Origin: Notospermus geniculatus
Lineage: Eukaryota > Nemertea > Pilidiophora > Heteronemertea > Lineidae
NCBI GenBank assembly: GCA_002633025.1
Contig: NMRB01001831.1
Coordinates: 16,108 to 80,107 of the forward strand
Direction of reading: 5' to 3'
DNA: 64,000 bases
The notes under the pieces are model-generated. The model made no database searches. It was not told where the DNA came from and saw only the letters and a list, made by a program, of their open reading frames with translations. Of this stretch, positions 39,641 to 50,830 are shown in pieces (position 1 is the first letter of the stretch; every line of letters begins with the position of its first letter). The position numbers were made by a program, and so were the translations under genes.

Positions 39641-40175
39641 TGCAAGGGAAGGAAACGCTGTGCCAGCAAGTAGTAGTAAAGAAAATAGCCAAGGCAGTAA
39701 CACACTATCAGAGCCTGGGAATCGGAGTCTGGTCCAGAATCTCAGAGAAGCTTTAAAGAATGTACATGTCGATTTCATTATGGGCCTAAGCAGGGTCTTG
39801 TAGAGGTGAGGACAGTGCAGCGAGAGCCAGGGGTATAAACCCCAGGCAGTAACACTCTAGCAGAGCCTGAAAATCAGAATCTGATCCAAAATCTCTGGGA
39901 AGCTTGAGAATTTTCATCGATGTTGACTTAGAGGGACTTGTAGAGATCAGGGGTGGTCGCATAGAAACTCCGCTATAGTGCTAGCGGAGCCCATCTGCCG
40001 ATAGTGCTGTACATTTTCCCATGCATTTTAACACCGATAGGCTGTCGAAGCACTAGCGGAGTTTCTATGCGGCCGACCCTAGATGGTGTACCGAGACCCA
40101 AGGCTGTAACACTCTCTGCCACAGCCTGAGAATCAGAATCTAATCCGAAATCTCTGGGAAGCTTAAGAGTTACAT
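39641..40175. repeat. Three-copy about 140-bp repeat, third unit split by a MITE
   Basis: Units carry CAGTAACAC..T..CAGAGCCTG, AATCAGAATCTGATCCAAAA and TCTCTGGGAAGCTT at about 39702, 39845 and 40104. Spacing of the third is about 120 bp too long, which equals the element at 39951-40080 inserted between them. Confidence 0.7.
39951..40080. mobile_element. Palindromic MITE inserted in the 140-bp repeat
   Basis: Left GGGTGGTCGCATAGAAACTC; the right end complement reads AGGGTCGGCCGCATAGAAAC. Both continue with TCCGCTA..GTGCTAGCGGAG-type arms. No coding. Confidence 0.75.
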
Positions 40176-40292
40176 TTTATACATTTCATTCTTTGTAACT
40201 TATCTGCATAGGAAGTAAGAGATTCTGAGTGTCAACTGCTGAGATGGGTATGGTGAGAGCTAGAGTAGAGGTGAAATTTACCCAAGGCATTG

Positions 40293-40525
40293 TAAAGTCT
40301 GGCAACATCTAACTTTGACCCAATGGAATGCGGAAGTTAGGAAATTGATAGTTGGATTTTCCACGGACCTTTAGTCACACGCGGCTATTGAATAGCCAGT
40401 GGACAGCGCGAACAATAGGGGAACGACCACAAATGATCGACAAGCCTGATTAAAAACCGCAAAGCTCTGTCACATTTTAGACTTCCGCATTCCATTGGGT
40501 CGAAGTTAGATGTTGCCAGACTTTA
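40293..40525. mobile_element. MITE with long inverted repeats and TA target
   Basis: TAAAGTCTGGCAACATCTAA at the left is mirrored at the right by TTAGATGTTGCCAGACTTTA; the identity continues through GACCCAATGGAATGCGGAAGT (split here as GACCCAATGG + AATGCGGAAGT). Outer TA dinucleotides fit a Tc1/mariner-type target. No transposase. Confidence 0.8.
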
Positions 40526-40847
40526 GTCAAGTACAGCCTGAAATCCGAATCTAATTTTCTGGTTAGGCTTTTAACATGTCCACGTCGGTTTTGCACAGCT
40601 TACTTGACTCCTGTAGCTACAGAAAGGAAAACAAGTGTTTCTTGGTCTTAGATATTGAGTTTGCCCACTGTCAACAGTATCAGTAGTATATCATGTGGCT
40701 TGAGTCGGTTCAACAACAGTTGGAATATTTGTGGCCCTGCCTCTTATCGTTGATTGCACTTCATTGCTCACAAACCATAGCAATTTATCAAACTCCAAGT
40801 GATGACTTTTCCCGGACTCTATTCAAAACTACTGAATAAAATAACCA

Positions 40848-41396
40848 TCAAAACGGCAATGAAGTAATTCTGCCGACTTTTATTTCAATGTATCCTTTAC
40901 GTAAATCAGCAGCTGTAGATATGAGCTGAGATTGGATGGCAATGCGTTGTATCACAGTTCCAAACAACGCTCCTGGTTCATGGACAATGCATCTGGAGGC
41001 TTTGAAGGTCACAGTGTCCATCATCCGGTTGGTCCTTCTCCATCCGGGTACTTGACAAAGCTTGTCTGCGGAGCTTGTCTTCCTCAGCGGAAGCTTTGAC
41101 TCATTCCCAAAGTCCTGTACTGCTTTCGGCCAAGGAATTGGACTGTTTGCTGAAATGTTAAGTGAGATCATAGGTGGCCGAGGCAACTTGCTGACATCTT
41201 CGCGACGCTGAGGTTTGAAATGGAAAAACTGGTCGTTCGCTGGAGCTCTGACTCTTCCCTTTGCCACTTCCGACCAAAAAACCACATCCGCAGCAATTTG
41301 CATTGCGTTTTGCGGACAGCCATCTGCGCCAACATCAAGCCACAAAGGAGTGGTTTCTTTCGTCGGTGCGTCAAGCTGGTGCACTGCAGGCACCAA
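40848..41396 (-). CDS. Unrecognised 182-codon open frame
   Basis: One of the longest open frames without N in the window; the frame is open upstream of the first start-like codon. Segments include TPLWLDVGADGCPQNAMQIA, ADVVFWSEVAKGRVRAPAND and RRTNRMMDTVTFKASRCIV; it ends LRKGYIEIKVGRITSLPF. A CCAG|gtgctg acceptor-like site precedes it, so it may be a last exon. No family recognised; it may also derive from a transposon. Confidence 0.3.
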   Translation of the reverse strand: MVPAVHQLDAPTKETTPLWLDVGADGCPQNAMQIAADVVFWSEVAKGRVRAPANDQFFHFKPQRREDVSKLPRPPMISLNISANSPIPWPKAVQDFGNESKLPLRKTSSADKLCQVPGWRRTNRMMDTVTFKASRCIVHEPGALFGTVIQRIAIQSQLISTAADLRKGYIEIKVGRITSLPF

Positions 41397-41460
41397 AGCA
41401 GAATAGCAGCACCTGGGGCCCTCCTGGAGGACAAAGCGATGGCATCGTGATTCGTTTTGT

Positions 41461-41685
41461 CATCGGGCGAAGTGTATAAAAAGATGTCTGACTTCTGTTT
41501 CCACTCTCCATACAGCGTTAGCCCTCCAAGCTTATGGCGGCCAATAGTTTATGGTTTGTTAGCAATGATTTCTGAAGACTGCTCTGCTTCCACTCTCCAT
41601 ACAGCGATAGCCCCTCCAAACTTATGGCGGCCAATAGTTTCTGGTCCACTAGTAAGGATTTCTGAAGGTTGTTCTACTTCCTGTA
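41461..41685. repeat. Two-copy tandem duplication (about 100 bp)
   Basis: CTTCTGTTTCCACTCTCCAT, ACAGCG(T/A)TAGCCC, CTTATGGCGGCCAATAGTTT and GATTTCTGAAG occur twice (from about 41490 and 41587). Confidence 0.8.
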
Positions 41686-43494
41686 TATGATAAAGGCGGA
41701 CAGATCATGGAAATGACACCGTACCAGGGCTGAAACGATCTCAGCATTGTTGATTGGAAATTGACTCTGACAGAGGCAAAAGCAATGAGGAATACTACAT
41801 ATTAATCTAATGGCGATTTCCGCTGGGCAAACACTCATTTCTTTCTCGTCTTCTCGTCCTTCTCCAATTGCAATGCCCGTCAATATTTGAAGTGCACTAC
41901 TTTCTCATGATATCACGCTTTTAAACAACGCGAAAACGAGTCTGTAAACCGTGCTCAGTACTGTGTGAACCTCCGAGGCAAATTGTTCCTTCATCCATTC
42001 ATGATGGTGTCATTAAAGCACACTCTCCCACAAGATCGATGCGTTATAAATGGTAGCAATGAGATATTTCAAGATTAGGAATCAAGTTGAGAACTGTGCG
42101 GTTCCCAGGAGCAAAATGTTTTTCGAACCGATTCTACAGAAGATGTGGGCTGCCTCATGGGCAAGAGTATGAAAACCTTATTTAAAAATCCTTTGTATAA
42201 TATTCCCTAGTGGGGAAGCTTGAGTTTAGAACCTTAAGTTTTTCTTTATTGCGGCGTGGAGAGTTTCGTGAGCGTAGAAATCACGGCTTCTTCAACATTC
42301 TATTCAAAATCAAATTTATTAAACAACACTCAGGGCGCTTCATCAAATTTAATGTCAAATAACTGATAGCAATTTCCCACGGATTTAAAGTTTTGTGAAC
42401 GCCTGAGGCAAAGTGTGTTTGGATCGATGTGATCTGTAGTGTACGTAGAGATTAAACAGATTGCAGCCATGCCAGCACGATGCATTTTAGGTTGCAAATG
42501 CAATGAAAGATCTCTAAAGTGACGGTTTAATATGACACCATGGTCGAGGACTTTCATCTCAGAAACCCAACTTAGATTGACAATGAATGATGTTTAAGTC
42601 CTAGGCAGTAAAACGCAATGAACATGTTACGAGAACTCAGTGCCTCGGCGAAGTGATAGTTGTTGATTTCAGGAGTAATTCCTCTTTCACCTCAGTCTCC
42701 TTGGTTTTTGTAGTCATCATCATCATCTTTTCAGCATTTCGCTTGTAACGTGTACACCACTTGATGTATCGTATGTAGCCTGTAATCCTCGATGAATTCT
42801 ACACTTCTAAAATGTTCCGTGGAAACTACTTTAAATATCCAAATATCCATTGCAAATTAAAAACATGCATTGAAAACACATATCAAAATTAATTATTTTT
42901 GGTCGTGAAGTAGAGTGTGCTTGTCATTCAGTGATTCTTGAGGCGGCAGAGTTAGAGTACCTTCCCGTCTTCCTAAAATTAAACCAAAGATACTTAATGA
43001 AATCAGCATACTGTATGTTTTGTAAGTGACTTGGTTGCAGCGTAGACCATCTTTTTAGATGGATCATGGGAGCCTGAAATCACCAGGGGTTCTTCGTATT
43101 CGTCAACCTCCCTCCCTCCCCAGAACGCAAGATCGTGGTTCACGAACCCTTAGAGGAAACTGCAACCTTCACTTCGAACTCAGAAACCTTCAACTATAAC
43201 TAACAGTAACATTGCCCCGTTTAGTGTATCGAACTCCTCTTGTATTTACAATCGAGAGCAATTCCTGTTAATTGCCTCATTGCAAAGAGTCAATTAAATT
43301 AAGACAGAGTAGGGCCGGTGATGAAGTAGACGGTCAATAATCATGGCAGTAATACGATCCTCTAGCGGATGGCCACGCGGTTTCATCTGCTTGCCAGCCT
43401 TGATTTCGCATACGGATTACCCAGCTTCGAGCCCTTTTCTGGGCATCTCTTTGATGGTAACCTGAAAGGACAGTAACAGCCCTTTTGCATGGTA
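41686..43494. other. No recognised gene
   Basis: No supported feature; open frames short. Confidence 0.5.
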
Positions 43495-43865
43495 CATGTA
43501 TGTAGGCAAGGCTGGTAGTGGTACAGCTGGTAAGGCTGGTATTGTTCTTTGCACAGTAAACAAGGCTGGTATTGTTTTGCATAGTAAAACAAGGCCACAT
43601 GTAGTTTTGCTCTTTCCGTGCTAGGCAAGGCTGGTATAAGGTCTTTGCATGACAGGCAAGGACGGTCCAGCTCTTTGCATGTTGGCAAGGCTAGTATCAC
43701 TAGTGGCACGGTAGACAAGGTTGGTATTACTCTTTGCATGGGAAGGCTGGCCTTGCTCTTTGCATGGCAGGGAAGGCTGGAATAGCTCTTTGCATGTTGG
43801 CCAAGCTGTAGCTCTTTCCATGTTGGCCAGGCTGGTGTAGCTCTTTGGACGGCAAACAGGCAACG
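43495..43865. repeat. About 30-bp minisatellite, roughly 11 copies
   Basis: Unit core GGCAAGGCTGGTATTG followed by CTCTTTGCATG, very irregular in length (25-40 bp). The long - strand frame across it (43383-43904) is a product of the repeat. Confidence 0.85.
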
Positions 43866-44459
43866 AAAAGCAATGGGGAGCCTAGCTACGATAGAGGGCA
43901 GCACACCGAAACCAGGTCCAATACAATGGACGCCTTTTGTGATCAGGACCAGGATGTCAGTTTCATTTCAATAGTTTTAACCACTAGTGACACGTATTGA
44001 GGAAGTCGGCTAGGGTCCCCATTGTCCATAGTTGCTGTTTTTCTCCCTCCTGTGCTAGCCTGCTGGTGGGACATCACCAGCGGTCATCATAATCATTATT
44101 ACGAGAGCAAGGGCTTCTGACGTTGTCAAATATCAGACAGCGTTATTACATTTTCCTGGGCGGACGGTATACAGTTGTACCGTCGCCAGGTTCAAAGCTC
44201 GATTCCTAGACAAGGTATTGGCAATGTTGTCGGCGTATACACAATGAGTGGCATATCTTCATTGGTAACCTCCTGTGTGGGTGACCCGAGGTCTTCTCAA
44301 ATTTCAGTTTGTTATATTAGTTGTCTACATCTTCCTTGTTGGAAGGGACAGGACTGTGGGCTGAGTACCATCGAGGAACACAATATGCTGGCGTTTTTCA
44401 GACACGAGTTGCTCATAAATGGCCAGGTTGTTTCTGAACTGTCAGCATCCGAACATTCT

Positions 44460-44513
44460 GGGCCAAATTCAAAAGGGTGTAACTTAGTCAAACACCCTTT
44501 ATGAATTTGGCCC
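44460..44513. repeat. 54-bp hairpin
   Basis: GGGCCAAATTCAAAAGGGTGT folds onto ACACCCTTTATGAATTTGG+CCC around a 12-base loop (written in two parts). Could be a terminator-like or MITE-derived foldback. Confidence 0.7.
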
Positions 44514-44930
44514 TTTGTTTTCATCGACCCTTCAAGCTTTTGACGGAGTTCTTAAGACCTGCATCAACGATGGTGCTGTCTGTGCAACGGATTACCAAAA
44601 AGACCTCCGCTATTTCCTTGCTTTTTAGAGACCCATTCAAGATGTCTGTTTTTTATTCCTGTCTGATGCCGAAAAGGCGGTTATGGACGACAAAACTCTT
44701 CTATTGGTTTGTCCAAAACCCTTGAGAAAGATGACGGATAGCCTCTTCCAGCCTTCAAGACATCGAGCATTAGTGATTCCGACGAGGCAAATGTGGCCCT
44801 TTACGGTACATTCACCGAGTAATGTCCGCAACATACGGTTTGCTGTGTTGCGGTCCCAGACGGCCATCCCATTTGATGAATCTCATCCCAGGTCACCTTC
44901 CCGTGATACAGCACACCTTCCGCCATAAAC
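44514..44930 (+). pseudogene. Possible decayed coding sequence
   Basis: One frame reads FDGVLKTCINDGAVCATDYQ, KDLRYFLAF, stop, then (after a frame change) LSDAEKAVMDDKTLLLVCPK. The residue pattern looks like an eroded protein rather than random sequence, but no family was recognised. Confidence 0.2.
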
Positions 44931-45409
44931 CAGGACAATCAGGCAAAAACTCAAAGAAACCAGCAGTTAAATGCATGGGTGGTTAAACGAAGTAGCTTAG
45001 GGACACGGGCGCTAATGGATTTTCCAGGCGATTCGCCCACTGTGTCGGTGCTGGGTTGGTAGCCACATCAATCTTTCAGAGTGTCCCCTAACAGGGTGGT
45101 GTATTAAAGCTCATCTGCCTTCCAAGGCGGTGAAACACTGACGCCGGTGCGTCTCATTATACGGCGACATCTAAACCACTGATCCTACAAACGGTAGCTT
45201 TGGATACCGTTCGGTGTAAGCTGGATGGAAGACTTGTCTGGAGAAAGATAATGGGACGTAGTCAGGTAGTTAGGTGGTGCTTCGCAATCGCAGGTAAAAG
45301 AAATATATAGGTCAGATTTTTCTCGAGGATGCAACACTCCTGATTTTTCATTGGATAAATCTCAACCTTCGAGGATCTGATTCAAACAACTTGGGTCATA
45401 GAGCCTTCA
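44931..45409. other. No recognised gene
   Basis: Nothing recognised. Confidence 0.5.
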
Positions 45410-45790
45410 TGGCCTGTCCAGTTCTTAAAACCGGGGCCAGAGCCATCGAGTCCTTTCTGATCCTGACAGTATGGTCACAGAGCCTTCATGGCCTTTCCGA
45501 TCCTTACAGCTAAGGCTACATCGCCTTCATGGCCTGTCCAATCCTGCAATCCTGACAGCTAGGGTCACAGTGCCTGTCCAACCTACATGTAACAGCTAGG
45601 GTCACAGAGCCTTCATGGCTTGTCCAATCATGACAGCTATAGGGTCACACGGCCTTCATGGCCATCCAATCCCAACAGCTAGGACCACAGAACCTTCATG
45701 GCCTCTCCAATCCCAACAGCTAGGGTCACCGAAGCCTTCATGGCCTCTCCAATCCTAACAGCAAGGGTCACCGAGGCCCCAAGACACAGC
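45410..45790. repeat. About 41-bp minisatellite, nine copies
   Basis: Unit: GGGTCACAGAGCCTTCATGG, CCTGTCCAATCCTGACAGCTA. Later copies change ACAGAG to ACCGAAG. Confidence 0.85.
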
Positions 45791-45961
45791 ATCTTTAATA
45801 TCCGTTTGTTTAATCACCGGTCATCCACGTGTCATATTAGCTATATTGTGTACCTAAGAGATACCACATACCATCCCCAGCGCAGGGAGAGGCAGCTATC
45901 AGGCCAGGCAAAAGCAATTCACCGACTCTATCACAAGCAATAGGTCGTTGATGTTCGGTAA

Positions 45962-46093
45962 AGCTGCGTTTACCGGGCACCCGGACATGCCGGAATGCGG
46001 AAGCAGCATTTGCTATGCATTTTCGCATAACGTATCGCTTCCGCATCCCGTATACCGCATTCCGGATGTCTGGTAAACATGGTAAACGCAGCT
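45962..46093. mobile_element. MITE with TAA target duplication (PIF/Harbinger-like)
   Basis: Terminal repeats AGCTGCGTTTACC and GGTAAACGCAGCT are flanked by TAA at 45959-45961 and 46094-46096. The inside continues palindromic (GCCGGAATGCGG/CCGCATTCCGG). 132 bp; a 3-bp TAA target is typical of Harbinger elements. Confidence 0.8.
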
Positions 46094-46334
46094 TAAACCG
46101 TTCCTCTTTCCCAAGTTGCAATACAGTAAGTCTGTTTTTGTCGGATGTGAAGATTGCTATCCCATACGCTCTGATCCCAGCTTTGCAAATCTCCAACCCG
46201 AACTAACGCTATCCATTAAATGTTTTTTGGCTATCTATCAGCATCAATATGTAATCTATGCCATCGATAAATTTACAAGCACGCCTTGATGATATATAGA
46301 TACATTGACACTTTAGAGTAGAGTGAAGCCTATA

Positions 46335-46747
46335 CTTCATTCCACATCCGATTGGCGCGAGGTTTCCAGCCGATATCTCCGCAACGGCTGGGTCAAATTC
46401 GACATACCATACATCAATTGACTTGTCTTTCTTGTAGGTACATGTATCTTTCTGCCATCTTTATTTTTCGCGTAAGGCGGCATAACGGATCCCTTTCTCA
46501 AAACCCATTTCATTTCGCCATTGTGTAGAGTGCAGTTTACACGTGCGCGATGCATTGCGTCATTTCAAAATGGCCGCCATTTCGGCCATGACACAAACTG
46601 TGAATGGCGAAAGAACTTTTTTCTGTCACGTTTATAGGGAAAATGACAGTGATGATGGCTGTAGCGGCAAAAATGACAAATCGATTGATGTATGGTATGT
46701 CAGATTTGACCCAGCCGTTGCGGAGATATCGGCCATGTGGAATGAAG
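46335..46747. mobile_element. Large foldback element, 413 bp
   Basis: CTTCATTCCACAT begins it and ATGTGGAATGAAG ends it. The arms share GCCGATATCTCCGCAACGGC and GACATACCATACATCAAT in opposite orientation. Both arms, read in the same sense, give DKSIDVWYV, which explains the open frame at 46543-46845. Confidence 0.8.
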
Positions 46748-47310
46748 AGTCGTGTCGTCACGTAGCCCAGTTTTCATTCGACAGAAACCATGATACGTTT
46801 TTGTCCAGCCTGATCAACCCTTCTGCCGATCTCATGCATTATTAACGCTAACATAAAGGTCTAGTGCATGTTTTCTGTAAGCAACATCCCGCAGGACAGG
46901 AGGAATCACTTCTTAATGGCTTTTCTCGTCAGAGCTCCTTACGGCCGTTCGAGTAATGCATCATCCACGGTTCCGGTGGCTGAACAACACGATGAGGTTT
47001 GGTTTAATCTTCGAGGACTCGCCGCAGATTTGATCAATGATAGGTGTGAAAAAGATGCGAGTGTGAAAAAGGGATGGTCGTGCTGATATTCTCGTTGATA
47101 AATTTCAGTGCCTACCGGCTGTGTTTTTGAGGAAAAATCACTTCATTTGAAACAATTCAACCACTGCTTCGTGATAGAAGTTCAATCAGTTTTTATCACC
47201 GTGACAAAAGGCATGATTAAACCTAATGGTACTCCAGAGACCAATTGAAATTTCATTCGATGGGTACTAACGAGGAGCGTGTATTCATAACGAGCCAGTG
47301 TGTGGTTACC
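46748..47310. other. No recognised gene
   Basis: Nothing recognised. Confidence 0.5.
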
Positions 47311-47597
47311 TTAAAGGACCACAGTATTGCTTCCCAATCCTGCGTTACACCTACCCGCGTTAAGGGGGAGACCTCTATTAACGACTTGGTAAACTACCGC
47401 ATGCAACTAGTCTCGCGCAGCCAGCCGTTTCGTTCCGTAGTACTGCTACACAAACTTGTTCGATCCCAGCGGCTGGGTGATCGAGACCGTAATCATACAT
47501 TCTCCGACACTGGGGCGAAAGGCTTAACTACAGTATTGGAGCATGGTGCCGGTGGCGCCGGCTGTCGACAGAAAGATGCAATACAGTGGTCCTTTAA
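47311..47597. mobile_element. MITE with TTAA target (piggyBac-like)
   Basis: TTAA-AGGACCACAGTATTGC at the left; GCAATACAGTGGTCCT-TTAA at the right. TTAA at both borders is the piggyBac target. A single N is at 47598, just outside. No transposase frame. Confidence 0.75.
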
Positions 47598-48553
47598 NAA
47601 AAATATTCCATGGCGATGGGTTCTACTTGGTTCTACCTTGGGTCCTCCTGACCCATGGCGTTTATCACCTTGAGTACAATCAGCATAGACCATTGGTACT
47701 TTGTACCCAGCTGCATATATGAACAGGTGGGAAATGGGCTTAAATATTGGACAGAGAATTTACCCATGTCCATGGGTGTAATGGACCAACTTGCTTTTAC
47801 AGTGATGATGGATACCCTCATGGATGCTCTCGTGGGAGTATTGAACCCTAAACAGAGGCAAATGAAGGTTCATGGAACACTTGACCACGATTTCGTGGCG
47901 CTCCACGTGCAGGTTTGCCACTGGAGACAATAACGTGAACCGTATATTGGTACAACTGAACTCAACATTGCATATTGGTGCAAAACTGTATCTGAGCGAT
48001 GCATTATTGATGAAGGAATTAAGATTGAAATTCAGTGATACTCTGTAACCCAACATCTGTTTAGAATCTAGCCCACTCAAGTGGATATTGATACAAAGGT
48101 TGAATTCGTTTAGGTTACTGAAGTATCTGGTTTGTGTTCATACAAAGAGCGTTTCTCTTGACTCGGGTGCACGTAAACTGCCTAGGGAAGGGTACTTCTA
48201 AAGTATCTAAGTGAAGTGACCTTTGTAAAATGATATTTTTCATGTATATTCTGATTTGAGATCTGTTATATGGGAACATCGTTTGTTGACATTTGCTGGG
48301 GCCTATAATCACAGTGAGTGCCCCCGTAGGACCTGCAGATCGGTAACTCGACTGGCTCGCTGTCCTTTCGCTAGCCATAGGGATGGAGTTGCAGAGCGGT
48401 CAAATTACGGGTCGGCAAGGCTTACAACAAAAACACTATCCCATGAATTTCTGAAGCTGCGATTACATAGAGCTACACGGTACACGGACACGCTCTACCT
48501 AATCACAACCTCACGACTTTTTGCTGAAAGAGACATTTGCGAATTAGGTCCCA
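47598..48553. other. No recognised gene
   Basis: Open frames up to 106 codons without recognisable domains. Confidence 0.45.
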
Positions 48554-48667
48554 GGGCCCATATTCATAAACAAACATACATGTAAGTCAAAGTGTGCTAG
48601 TCATCTCTTGTGTTGAACAAAGGATAAGTGTCGCACTTACTTAAGTAGTTTAATGAATATGGGCACA
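48554..48667. mobile_element. MITE with GGGCCCATATTCATAAA ends
   Basis: Left GGGCCCATATTCATAAACAA, right TTTAATGAATATGGGCAC. The middle TGTGTTGAACAAAGGATAAG and GTGTCGCACTTAC are shared with the element at 52937. Confidence 0.75.
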
Positions 48668-50015
48668 GGCGTCTATTTTGTAAGCTTGTCTCGTTAACTG
48701 CGTACGTTGAACTGGTGTAGGCCATTTCCTTTCAAAATCGCCGGGAGAGTGCTCTGCCTGCATATCCCACGACTTGGAATGAAAGTCAATTTCATAGACG
48801 TGTCCTTGTATAAGTCATAGAGCAAATACCACTCGTTATCTCCATCAAACTCCCATCTCAGTAGTATTGAGTATACGTTTGTACAAATAAAAAGGGAAAA
48901 GTGATATTTGCTGTCTAGTGATTCTCAACTTGAATTCCACTCAATATTTTGTGGTACGTTTCCGGTTTGAGAGCACTCGACTCTCCATTCGGTAACCACT
49001 CACGAAGGCTGTACGAATGACGGCCAGTATTTGACGCGTAAGTACCCGTATGTCTTTTATGACGTTTGAATGCGTCCTGATACTCGAAACTCGAGTCCGA
49101 GTTCACCGGAAGAAAGACCGATGAACTCCATAAAACCTTTGGGACATCCTGTAACATGGTAAGTGGCCGTGAGTCCGGACCGTCCGCTGGTTAATTAGTT
49201 ACCATGTCAGCGCAATGGTCACCCATTAGCAATTCATGACCTTCACAATCTATGTATCGACAAACTGAATCGTGTCTCTGTTACCAAAATCAATTCCTCT
49301 CTTGTGCCAGCCACAAAGTTTTCTGAGAATTTGACAGATAGCATGGTTTAAATCGCTGCTGAGCAAGGTTTTGAAGAAGAACAGTTTTATGTTTAACGCC
49401 CGGAAGTTTTCTTGCTCAATACAAGCAGTTAGACATAATCACACAAAGGAAATAAATTTGTGTTTTGAGATATTGATAGAAATCACCAATGCAAAGTGAT
49501 ATCCAGTACAAAGTTACTCTGTAAAACATTCTTTGACAGCGGAAGTTACTGAAACACGTGCTGCCGAGGACTGTCGTGTGTATATCCATGGAATACCTCC
49601 ATGGTATATCTAATACATGTACATTATTTTCTTAACCTTGTGAGCGACTCTAACTTATACTTCACTCGATAAAGGGGTTAAAACGTTACTGACCTGATAT
49701 TGAACCAATAAAAGTAATATTAACATAGAACAGAATGATGAGATCGATGTTGTTTATGCTCTCGTTACAAAATGTTTTCCTTGCGAGGGAAAGATTGTTG
49801 TTTCATCATAACATTCATTGGGCTAATGATGCAATAAAATCTGCCTCGGTTCCCGCGAGACTAATACGAGAGAATATCGACTTACCCGGTCGCCGAGACC
49901 ATAGATTCTTTCGCGATGGCGTCCCTAGGTTAGGATAGAAAGCACTAATCGTAAAACGAGATATTCATTTTCATGCTTTGTAATAAACGATGGTGAAAGA
50001 AAAATACGGAGTTCA
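48668..50015. other. No recognised gene
   Basis: Nothing recognised. Confidence 0.5.
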
Positions 50016-50438
50016 TTAAGTGTATAGATGTTTTTTTCCGGTCCAAAACCCCAACCACTCCAACTTCGTCCTTGGGATTTTGTTGTCAACACAAAGGGCA
50101 AAGTTATGACATTTGCAACTAAAAGCATTGGGATTAAAGTGTAAGCCTATCATGAGTTCATCGTCCTCCGTCACTACACCTTCGTATTTTTCACTTCTTA
50201 CAAAGTGGTGGGCTAAAGCTCTGCCTTTTTTCATCACGACTGCTGTTAGCGACCACGGTGATTTCGGTGTTAATACCGAAGCTGATAAAAATACCAGGGA
50301 TGTCAATGAACAATAGAATGTAGCCTTCAGTTCATAACATTTGGATATTGTATTCACAGTTATGTTTCCCAAGGGCGCAGAAACAACACAAAAGAGTTTA
50401 CAAACGTTGTGACCATCCAAACACCAAGTAATGTGCAA
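50016..50438 (-). CDS. Unrecognised 140-codon open frame (doubtful)
   Basis: Reads MHITWCLDGHNVCKLFCVVS..., with ALAHHFVRSEKYEGVV, TEDDELMIGLHFNPNAFSCK and ending KLEWLGFWTGKKHLYT. The middle is protein-like, but no family or exon partner was recognised. Confidence 0.2.
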   Translation of the reverse strand: MHITWCLDGHNVCKLFCVVSAPLGNITVNTISKCYELKATFYCSLTSLVFLSASVLTPKSPWSLTAVVMKKGRALAHHFVRSEKYEGVVTEDDELMIGLHFNPNAFSCKCHNFALCVDNKIPRTKLEWLGFWTGKKHLYT

Positions 50439-50639
50439 ACGTTACCCTGATAGGCTTTCTCTTCACATTCTTTCAAGGCGTTAATCTAGATTATGTCCAG
50501 CTCCATCATTCATCGTTTCTTGACACAGACTTAGGACATAAACTAATGGAAGGAACCCTCCTTTATTAGTTTATATCAGATCCAAATAAAAGCAGCTATC
50601 AGCAGCTTACTTTACCGCTTGAGATTCGCGTGATCTTTT

Positions 50640-50830
50640 TGATGTTGTGGAAAAGTAAGGGTTCGAATCCAACCTGGGCCATATGGGATAATCATCCCTG
50701 GCTCTTCACGTTCGTCGCAGGGGACATTATAAGCCGTGGTGCCTTGTACCTTGTGACTTTGCAAGGGCAAGTAGAAGCCCCCATCCATGTGAGGAACAGG
50801 AGTAGTTTGAGATGGCCTTCTTACCAGGGC
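50640..50830 (+). repeat. tRNA-derived SINE, second copy of the GTGGTGCCTTGTACCTT family
   Basis: The B-box-like word GGGTTCGAATCC at 50660 is followed by TCATCCCTGGCTCTTCACG and CGTGGTGCCTTGTACCTTG. The reverse copy is at 4740-4862. Confidence 0.6.

Noticed and set aside
39593-39778. - strand frame with a signal-like stretch LLPWLFSLLLLAGTAF, considered as the receptor signal exon
   Set aside because: It lies in a tandem repeat, lacks the cleavage-site and donor phase needed to join the 37216 exon, and is read antisense to the repeat.
43383-43904. 173-codon - strand frame
   Set aside because: Product of the 30-bp minisatellite (repeated CLLCKEQ-type words).
45410-45790. Possible CRISPR array
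   Set aside because: Head-to-tail minisatellite without unique spacers, in a eukaryotic contig.
46543-46845. 100-codon open frame
   Set aside because: Mostly one arm of the foldback element; the other arm gives the same peptide words.
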